Assembly (NCBI GenBank): GCA_002794775.1
Contig: NBAY01000065.1
Coordinates: forward strand, 170,020 to 234,019
Length of the DNA stretch: 64,000 nucleotides
Origin: Porodaedalea pini
Lineage: Eukaryota > Basidiomycota > Agaricomycetes > Hymenochaetales > Hymenochaetaceae
Direction: 5' to 3'
The notes below the pieces were generated by a model. That model worked only from the letters and a program-made list of their open reading frames with translations, was not told the origin of the DNA and ran no database searches. Each line of letters starts with the position of its first letter. Positions within the stretch are counted from its first letter, which is position 1. A program made the translations under genes and the position numbers. This document shows, piece by piece, positions 56,632-64,000 of this stretch.

Positions 56632-57699
56632 ATGGCTGAAGGTTTCACTCAAAGGCAGCAACAAGAGATCGCAGCGATCGTAGCTGCCGCCTTCACCCGA
56701 GCAGCAACGAACGCCCCTGCAGCCCAAGCTCCAGCTCCCTCGATTGACGTCGCCCGGCCACGCGAATTCGCTGGCGGCGATGACTACCTCGACTTCAAGC
56801 GCGAAGTCCTACTCTTTGTCTCGGCGAACCCCACGAGGTATCCCTCGTCATCGAGCAAGATCTATGTCGCCCTCTCTTACCTCAAGGGTGGCAACGCGTC
56901 AACGTGGGCGCAAAACTACGTCCAGGAATTCACAACGAATGGCGTCGTGAGCTTTACGGACGACTGGGCCAAGTTCCAGGAACGACTGGATGCCTCCTTC
57001 GATGATCCGAACAGGAAGGAGAAGGCGCTGAAGAAGTTCCGAGACAAGATCCAGAAGGACCTCTCTGCCGACCAGTTCTTCCAGGACCTCGATGTGATCA
57101 TCAAGGCGGCGGAGCTGAAGGACGAAGGCGTCATTTGTGACCGCTTGCAACGCGCGATGAACATCGAGGTGGTCCGTGGCGTGTTGAGGTTGACGCCCGT
57201 GCCAACAACGTATGAGGCATGGAAAAAGAAGGCCATTGAGATCGATCGGGGCGAACAGCAGATTCGTGCCATCCAACGAGGTCGTACATTGCCGTTCACG
57301 CCCCGTCCAACGCCTCAACAAGGGCCTCCTGCACGCCGACAGGTAGCAGCCCCGCACGCCGATAAACGTGACGCGACGGGCGTCACTTTCGGAGGTGCCG
57401 GCCAACCAATGGACGTCTCGATGAATGAGGCGCAACGAAAGCGCGCATGCTGGATTTGCAGCGGACTGGGGCACTTTAAGGACAAATGTCCGCAGGCGAA
57501 GCCGATCATCCAGCGTATGTTGGAACTGATGGCACCGGGCGAACGCCGCCTCATCGCTGACGAGCTCGGCGCGATGAAGGAGTCGGCATTCGAGGAAGTC
57601 GTGGACACTCGAAGGTCGACGGTGGAGGACTATGTGGAGGAAGAAGACAATGACGAAGAGGTCGTCGACTCGCAGGGTTTTGCGAGTGGTCAGGCGTAG
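56632..57699 (+). CDS. Gag of chromovirus A, intact
   Basis: 355 residues from ATG 56632 (MAEGFTQRQQQEIAAIV), the first in-frame ATG and the equivalent of the F start. Gag core with REFAGGDDYLDFKREVLLF, LSYLKGGNASTWAQNYVQEF and ASFDDPNRKEKALKKFRDKI, a segment with TGVTFGGAGQPMDVS also near-identical in F, and one CCHC knuckle CWICSGLGHFKDKC (about 57,450). The C-terminus is acidic and ends SQGFASGQA. It forms the particle and packages RNA. No internal defect; the frameshift signal is at its end. Confidence 0.92.
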   Translation: MAEGFTQRQQQEIAAIVAAAFTRAATNAPAAQAPAPSIDVARPREFAGGDDYLDFKREVLLFVSANPTRYPSSSSKIYVALSYLKGGNASTWAQNYVQEFTTNGVVSFTDDWAKFQERLDASFDDPNRKEKALKKFRDKIQKDLSADQFFQDLDVIIKAAELKDEGVICDRLQRAMNIEVVRGVLRLTPVPTTYEAWKKKAIEIDRGEQQIRAIQRGRTLPFTPRPTPQQGPPARRQVAAPHADKRDATGVTFGGAGQPMDVSMNEAQRKRACWICSGLGHFKDKCPQAKPIIQRMLELMAPGERRLIADELGAMKESAFEEVVDTRRSTVEDYVEEEDNDEEVVDSQGFASGQA

Positions 57700-57717
57700 C
57701 CATCGGGGCGACTGACC
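57675..57717 (+). promoter_or_regulatory. Candidate -1 ribosomal frameshift signal between gag and pol of A
   Basis: Heptamer G GGT TTT at 57675-57681 in gag frame (canonical X XXY YYZ), 6-nt spacer, then GGTCAG (57688-57693) pairing with CTGACC (57712-57717) across an 18-nt loop that includes the gag TAG. The -1 frame is open from the heptamer to the protease. Neither sequence nor hairpin is the same as in F, but order and spacing are. Confidence 0.75.
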
Positions 57718-59346
57718 GAGAAGAACAAGGGACTTCAAATCCGGATTCGCTAAAATATAACCAACCGTCTGTACAATACATAGATGCAAACAACGTCGAT
57801 GGTTTTCCCGATTACGAAGTCCCCACCGGTGTGAACAAAGAGGAAAGGTATGAGCAACTGTTCATGAGAGGAACTGGTGGATGCCAGCTGGACCTTCTCC
57901 TGACCGTCGAGCATGAAATAGCGGGTGAGGCGAGAGAAGTAGATGCGCATGCCCTTGTGGATTCAGGATGCACGGGATCCTGCATCGACGTCAGATTCGT
58001 CGAGAGGTACGGGTTGGAAACGAAACGCTACATTCGACCCCTCGCGGTGCTCAACGCCGATGGCACGCACAATGAGGCCGGACTGATCGAGGAGTATGTT
58101 GACGTTGAGCTCGTGATCGGCCGTCACCGGGAGAGGATCGTCCTCGCAGTAACGTCCCTAGCATCGTCAAACATCTTCCTGGGGTACGACTGGCTTCGAC
58201 GTCACAATCCGGAGGTCGACTGGAAAACGGGTTCAATCGAATTCACCCGCTGTCCAGAAGAATGTGCGATTGAGAAGGAAACGGTGGAGGACCTAGGCAG
58301 GGTGAAAAAGGCGGTGGAGCAGATGAGGAGGGTGAGTGAGATGCGAATGGACAAGGCGTCCTGGCCCGCATACCTCAACAACTACGCCGACGTTTTCAGC
58401 GAAAAAGGTTTTGAGAAGCTGCCGGAACACCGGCCCTGGGACCATGTCATCGACTTGAAGCCTGACTTCAAACCGAGCGACTGTAAGATTTACCCGCTCA
58501 CGCCAACTGAGCAGCAGTTGCTCAAGGACTTCCTTGATGAAAATCTGAAGTCGGGTCGCATTCGACGGTCGATATCGCCCATGGTGTCGCCCTTCTTCTT
58601 CATTAAGAAGGCCGACAAATCGCTACGCCCCATCCAGGATTACCGTAAGCTCAATGACGGTACGATCAAGAACAAGTATCCCCTCCCTCTCATTGACGAA
58701 CTCGTCGACAAGGTCAAGAAAGCGAAGTACATCACTAAGCTTGACCTTCGCTGGGGGTACTACAATATCCGGATCCGCGAAGGTGACGAATGGAAGGCAG
58801 CGTTTCGCATGAACATGGGCCTCTTCGAACCGACGGTCATGTTTTTTGGCCTTTGCAACGTGCCGGCCACGTTCCAGGCCTTTGTTAACCACATCTTTAA
58901 GGACCTAATCTACGCGAACTTGATTATTGTATACCTCGACGACATCCTGATCCTCTCGGAAACCATTGAGGAGCATATCGACACGTCGAGGCGCGTACTC
59001 CAGATCCTCCGAGAAAATGGCCTGTACTTGAAGCCGGAGAAGTGCGAGTTTGACGCCAAGGTCGTCAAATACCTCGGCCACATCATCGGCAATGGCGAGA
59101 TCAGGGCTGACCCGGCAAAGACGGAAGCGATTGCGAACTGGCCAGTCCCACGGAACCTCAAGGAGCTGCAACAGTTCCTCGGTATGGGAAACTGGCTGAG
59201 ACGGTTTATTAAGGACTACAGCAAGGTGGTCCGACCGTTGACGTCGTTAACGGGCAAGAAGGACTGGGTATGGGAGACCGAACAGCAGGAAGCGTTCGAG
59301 GAGCTGAGACGACGTCTCTGCTCACCTCCAGTCCTAGCCATCGCCA

Positions 59347-59868
59347 TGTTAGAGTATGACCACGTACTCAACAACCACTCAACCATCATACCCACATACG
59401 ACGCAGGCAGAGGTTGAGCGGTGTGGGAGAACAATAGCGGGCGCCGTTCAGGCGACCGCCGCATCCACAGACTCAAGAGTGAAGAGGGGAGGAGTCAAAC
59501 GCACGAGCGTCGCGGACGACGTTATCAAGAGCAAGCAGTAGTAGATTCCAAGAATGCTGGGGTAAGGGACAATACAGGTGAACGGGCTACCTATATACTC
59601 AGTACCTGTGTGACCCGACTACTATAAAGAGGACGACGTTCCTGGGAAATGGAATGTGATGGAACGTTGTGGAATGTTCTTACTAATGAGTGGACGACGT
59701 CACTCGGCGACCACGTGCAAGGGTCACACGATCGATAAGTGGGTGACGTCAGTGGAAGGGGCGACGGCGGACGAAGTCCGATGGGGAGGGGGAGGGAGGG
59801 GACATCGGCGGTGATGAAGACGATTAAAGAAAAGGGAAAATAGAGGAAGCGCACTTGAGATCCTAACA
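59347..59868 (-). mobile_element. Solo LTR of family G (copy G2) inside A pol
   Basis: 522 bp, TGTTAGAG...GATCCTAACA on the + strand, the reverse of 38311-38832 and almost identical. Target duplication CGCCA at 59342-59346 and 59869-59873. Because A itself is young, G transposed (and recombined to a solo LTR) very recently. Confidence 0.93.
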
Positions 59869-61840
59869 CGCCAATGACGAGGGCCCTTTCCGCGTAGAAG
59901 CGGACTCGTCGAACTTTGCGCTCGGTGGTGTGTTGTTGCAGAAGCAGGAAGGGAAGTGGAGGGTGATCGCCTACAGGTCAGAGGCACTTGAACCGGCGGA
60001 ACGAAACTACGAGATCTACGACAAGGAGATGCTCGCGATCGTTTCGGCGCTCAAGGAGTGGTGACAATACCTCCTTGGCGCTCGCCACAAGATTGAAATC
60101 TGGTCCGACCACGCCAACCTCACCTACTTCAGATCAGCACAGAAGCTGAGCTATCGCCAAGCTCGCTGGCGGACCGAACTTGAAGAATTCGACTTCCACC
60201 TTGAACACAAGTCGGGCAAGACGATGGGCAAGGCCGACCTGCTATCGCGCATGGCGGGCTACGATCAGGGCAAGGATGACAACGATGGGGTCGTGTTCAT
60301 CAAGGATAAGTGGTTGAACCGTGGGGTGGTGCGGACATCGCGCGACGAGGTGGTGGAACGAGTGGGTGAAGCGCAGAGGGCGCAGGATGAGTCGGAAAGG
60401 CCTACGGGTTTGGTGGAGATCGACGAGTTGTGGCAGATGAAAGGCAAGGTGTATGTTCCATCGACGATAAAGGAGGCCGTGTTGCGGGAGTGCCACGACT
60501 CGGTTCTGGCTGGTCATCCAGGAGCGTCGAAGACAGTAGAGCTCGTCCGTCGCGATTTCTGGTGGGCATCGATGTTCTCCGACGTCCGAGCATACGTCCG
60601 AGGATGCGACCGTTGTCAATGGACGAAAGCCTTAAGAACGTCGAGGTCTAGACCGCTCCATCCAAACGCTGTTCCTGAAGGACCCTGGGAAATTGTTACG
60701 GTCGACCTAATCGGAGAGCTCCCGGACTCCAAGGGACACAACGCGATCTGCGTCTTCGTGGATAGGTTCTCGAAGCAGATGCACGCGATCCCGACGACGA
60801 CGAGGCTGTCAGCAGAAGGCATGGCCCAGCTGTACCGCGACCATGTCTTCCGCCTCCATGGCCTGCCGAAGAAGATCATCCACGACCGAGGCACGCAGTT
60901 CGATGCGTCGATGATGAAGGAGCTGTACAAACTTCTGCACATTGAAGGCAACCCGTTGACAGCGTACCATCCACAGACGGATGGTCAAACGGAACGCGTC
61001 AACCAAGAGCTCGAACAGTACCTTCGACTCTTCGTTAACCATCGGCAATTGGACTGGAAGGACTGGCTCCCCCTCGCAGAGTTCGCATACAACAACCGCA
61101 AACACTCAGCAACAAAGATGTCCCCCTTCTACGCGAACACAGGACGTCACCCCTTGAGCTTCGACACGACGCGAACCTCATCTGCTAACATGTCAGCAGA
61201 AGAATTCGCAAAGCACATCAAGGAGACTCATCGCGTTGCTAAGGACAACCTAGTCAAGGCAGCAGAGGACATGAAGCGCTACCATGACCGGACAGCAGGA
61301 GCTTCAGTGGAGTACAGGGCTGGAGACAAGGTCTTCCTTGACGGGCGAAACATCAGCACGGACTCGCCGACAAAGAAACTCGCAGACAAATGGTACGGCC
61401 CCTTTGACGTCGTCGACAAAGTAGGAGCGAGCGCATACAAGCTCAAACTCCCGAAGCGATGGAAAAAGGTCCACCCTGTCTTCAATGAAGCCCTGTTGAA
61501 ACCCGCCGTCGAACCGTCCTTTGAAAGCCAGAAGCAACCGCCGCCGCCACCGCCAGACATCGTCGACAACGAGGAGGAGTACGAACTCGAGGAAGTTCTA
61601 GACTCACGTCTACACCGAGGGAAACTACAGTACCTTGTCAAGTGGGTCGGCTACAATGAACCTACTTGGCAGCCTGAGACGGACTTCAGCGAAAACGCGA
61701 AGGAGGCGATCGCTGAGTTCTACCTCAAACATCCCGGTGCACCTCGGAAACTCGACATCCCTCGTCAACGACTCCGTCCACTCTTCGTCGACACCGAGCC
61801 TGACGACCGTGATCATGGTTGGTCGGGACGCCCAACCTTG

Positions 61841-61852
61841 AAGGGGGGGTAA
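61841..61852 (+). other. Polypurine tract of A
   Basis: AAGGGGGGGTAA directly before the 3' LTR; it overlaps the pol stop. Confidence 0.75.
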
Positions 61853-62266
61853 TGTTAGAACCTGAACTTTCACCTTTTCCTTTATTTTCCCTTTTACCAT
61901 TTCCTTTATTATATTCGTCCTTTTCATTATATTTACCCATCTTACACAATCATTCCCACACTGCCTTCATTTGTTCCATTCCCACTCATTATGTAATGTT
62001 AGGTAATATAGTCTCACGGTCATCGCTATATAAGGTCTCAGGAATTGCATGAACTCCTTGTTCTGCTTTTCCTCTTACCTCCGCGACGACCTAGGTGAGA
62101 CTCGTCCCCCTTGTATTAGTTTAGACTTGTATTAATCCTCTTACCTCCGCGACGACCTAGCCTGAGTACAGCGTGTCCCGAGTCCCCGCTCGAGTATAGC
62201 ACGTCCCAGACGACAGTCAGCCGAGACCTGCCCAGTCCGAGTCGTCTCCCGGACTCCCGCCTAACA
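61853..62266 (+). mobile_element. 3' LTR of chromovirus A
   Basis: 414 bp, 412 identical to the 5' LTR. Followed by GTACC (62267-62271), the same five bases as before the 5' LTR: a complete element, 55430-62266. Confidence 0.95.
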
Positions 62267-62273
62267 GTACCTC

Positions 62274-62309
62274 TTAGGTGGAATAGGCCCTATGGGTGAT
62301 TCCACCTAA
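62274..62309. repeat. Inverted repeat, 11-bp perfect arms
   Basis: TTAGGTGGAAT at 62274-62284 and ATTCCACCTAA at 62299-62309, 14-nt loop. Directly beside the palindrome split by element A. Confidence 0.85.
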
Positions 62310-62985
62310 AGGGCCCTGTTCTCACAGTTGTCATCCCAGCATATGGGACATCCCTCAGCTGGGCTGTACCAGTTGAATCATACCTCATGATTTTGGGGCC
62401 ATCCCATCAGTGTCACAGAGTGTCTGGGGGACTTTTGGGGGGATTTACCATGGATTTTAGCCCTAATTATATACTCTTTAATGACTGTTTTAGGCTTATT
62501 CTGGCCTATTTTTGGATGCTTTCAGCACTGTAGCCATGTACTTGAGTGTATATAAGATCAGCTTTCCTAGGATTAACCTGTGAGAGGTCAGATATTTTTT
62601 CCAATAGCAGGATTTACCTTCCAAAATGCCACTGACAGGTCTCAGCTCTATAGTTATATACAGCTATGAGTGTTTTGCTTTCAGCCATAGTAGTATATCA
62701 AAACACAGCCTCCTGAAACCAGTTCAGTAACTATAGTATTATGATATAGTATAGTGTTCAGTCATGTAGGCAATGATGGGCAATGATGACACATGAAGGA
62801 TCAGTAGAAGAAGTCTATATCTTGCTGATATTAACTTCATGGAGTACTGAGCCCTTGGGATTTGATGCATGGTTGGTATTATCATCAATGCTGAGACTAA
62901 AATTGTTATGATTAGTTAGTAGGTTCATTGTATAACATAGTCACTATAGAAACTAGTTTTCAATACTTTACTGTTATTTGTCACT
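62310..62985. other. CpG-free AT-rich DNA without recognisable genes
   Basis: Part of a stretch (62260-63718) with no CG dinucleotide at all. A few GGGACATCCC-like and CATCCCAG fragments occur at 62,332-62,410, which suggests a decayed relative of the array further right. No ORF resembles a known protein. Confidence 0.6.
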
Positions 62986-63314
62986 GGGATATCCCCAGCA
63001 TGATTTGTTTGGGACCTCCCAGCATAATTTATTATGGGACATCCCAACATAAATCATGTGGGACATCCCAGCATAAATAGTCTGGGAGGTCCCCAGAGCA
63101 ATTATGCTGGGAGGTCCCAGAGTAAATTATGCTGGGACATCCCAGAGTAATTGTGCTGGGACATCCCAGGGTAAATTATGCTGGGACATCCCAGTCTGAT
63201 TTGTATGGGACATCCCAGTGTGCCCTACTCTGGGACATCCCAGTATAAATACACTGGGAGGTCCCATAATAAATTACACTGGGATGTCCCACATGATTTA
63301 TGTTGGGATGTTCC
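62986..63314. repeat. Palindromic minisatellite, 14 units, mean period 24.5 bp
   Basis: Ten-base cores start at 62986, 63011, 63036, 63060, 63084, 63109, 63134, 63158, 63183, 63207, 63232, 63256, 63281 and 63305; steps are only 24 or 25 bp. The core is GGGACATCCC (most units), GGGAGGTCCC, GGGACCTCCC, GGGATGTCCC or GGGATATCCC, usually within CTGGGA..TCCCAG. Spacers are AT-rich, often ATAAATTATG-like. The last unit is GGGATGTTCC, and a weaker GAGATATCTA continues the rhythm at about 63329. Confidence 0.92.
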
Positions 63315-64000
63315 AATACAATTTACATGAGATATCTAGAGTACCTTTACCCTAGATAAAATCATACAGAAAAGACATTTACTCCTTTAATAAATGTGTA
63401 AAAGAGGAGACCAACCTACCTGATTTAGACAATAGCATACAGGAAATCATGAACAGGATGATATAGTTCAGAATGGAAATGTGGAACTATAGCATCCTTA
63501 CATTAGAAATACATTTGACAAAAAAATTAGAAGCCTTGAAGCTTGGTATTATTCTTATTAGTAGCTTGCCTTATAGCCATTCCATGACCAACTTGTTGAA
63601 ATCAAGAGCTTGACAGTTATCAGTGTCAGCAGTTGGTATTGGCCTGTACCTATTAACAGATGATCAAACTTTGAGTCAAAGCAACAGCATCAGTTTTGAA
63701 TGCAGGTGCCAGAAAGCTCGGGAATGCATCTGGCCTTGTGTTGAATCATATTTCCGATCTGTATGCTATACTCACAAAAAGACTAGAGAGAACACACTCA
63801 CGACAATCAATTCATATGCATTAGACTGGCACATAAAATGAGCAAACAAGTACCAGTAAAAGTACAGACTACTCAGTGAAAAGGCTAACTTGGGAGTTAG
63901 CCATTGTGAAGTTCTGACAGAGCTTCGTGAGAGTGAAGAAGAGCATAAAATTATTGTAAGCGACAGAGAAGACAATAATATTGACGTCCAAGACATGTGA
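63315..64000. other. No gene confidently recognised at the right edge
   Basis: CpG is absent up to 63718 and rare beyond. Plus-strand segments near 63,830-63,990 contain a charged, helix-like reading (ANLGVSHCEVLTELRESEEE) that could be a coding remnant running out of the window, with a stop just before it. Not assignable. Confidence 0.4.

Larger units (their letters stand above)
57682..61852 (+). pseudogene. Pol of chromovirus A, interrupted by a solo LTR and one TGA
   Basis: The pol frame (-1 to gag) runs without ATG until far inside, so it needs frameshifting. Protease ALVDSGCTGSCIDVRFV (about 57,950); RT with VSPFFFIKKADKSLRPIQDY, FGLCNVPATFQAF and YLDD in VYLDDILILSE (about 58,935). RNase H is cut after LAIA at 59346 by LTR G2 and resumes at 59874 with DEGPFRVEADSSNFALGGVL; removing insert and duplication restores frame. 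TGA 60062 stands where Arg (CGA) is expected. Integrase: CDRCQ, VDLIGELPDSKGHNAI, IHDRGTQF, DGQTERVNQELEQYL; then a chromodomain with RGKLQYLVKWVGYNEPTWQP. Related to F Pol throughout. Only two lesions, in keeping with its youth. Confidence 0.92.

Noticed and set aside
62986..63314. CRISPR-like look of the repeat-spacer array
   Set aside because: The host is a eukaryote, repeats are 10-14 bp and vary, spacers are similar AT-rich sequence and there are no cas genes; it is a palindromic minisatellite.
1..64000. tRNA, rRNA or other RNA genes
   Set aside because: I looked for cloverleaf-like and T-loop sequences by eye and saw none I could support; a tRNA or covariance-model scan was not possible.

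Overview
The window is nuclear DNA of a filamentous basidiomycete, most probably an Agaricomycete. The genes are cut by many short introns (about 50-70 bp) with GT..AG borders, and the left third holds families typical of that class: a DUF6533-type membrane protein, a class II (lignin-degrading type) haem peroxidase remnant, an OPT oligopeptide transporter, a C2H2 zinc-finger protein and a FunK1-type kinase. The species cannot be named from the sequence.

Layout. 1-14,700 is ordinary gene-bearing DNA with normal CpG content. 14,760-21,600 is strongly CpG-depleted: a dead Tc1/mariner-like transposase, a broken multi-exon gene of unknown function and an old, hypermutated LTR retrotransposon (family A, copy A2). 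21,594-62,266 is a nested stack of Ty3/Gypsy-type LTR elements. I name the families A to G for this report: A and F are chromodomain elements (chromoviruses); C, D and E share a tRNA-type primer-binding site; G is seen only as a 522-bp solo LTR. 62,267-64,000 is CpG-free, AT-rich DNA with a regular palindromic minisatellite.

Nesting. D2 (minus strand) is cut by E. E carries an extra gene, antisense to its own gag-pol, between pol and the 3' LTR; F is inserted in that gene, and a solo LTR of C sits in the 5' LTR of F. Solo LTRs of G, each with a perfect 5-bp target duplication, break E gag and A pol. A itself is young: two 414-bp LTRs with 2 differences, and target duplication GTACC.

Working logic. 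A and F show the full chromovirus plan: self-priming (11 nt near the 5' end of the predicted RNA are complementary to 11 nt just after the LTR), gag with one CCHC knuckle, a -1 frameshift cassette (heptamer, 6-7 nt spacer, hairpin), then protease, RT, RNase H, integrase and chromodomain. D instead joins gag-pro and pol by an ATGA stop/start overlap. Throughout, sequence decay is dominated by CpG to TpG/CpA changes. These account for most in-frame stops in D1, all differences between the two F LTRs, the mismatched F target duplication, and the lost catalytic Asp residues of the Tc1-like transposase and the E protease.

The points most worth follow-up are the antisense Cys-cluster/coiled-coil gene carried by E (and, as a fragment, by D2), the paired frameshift and self-priming signals of A and F, and the 24.5-bp palindromic array at 62,986-63,314.
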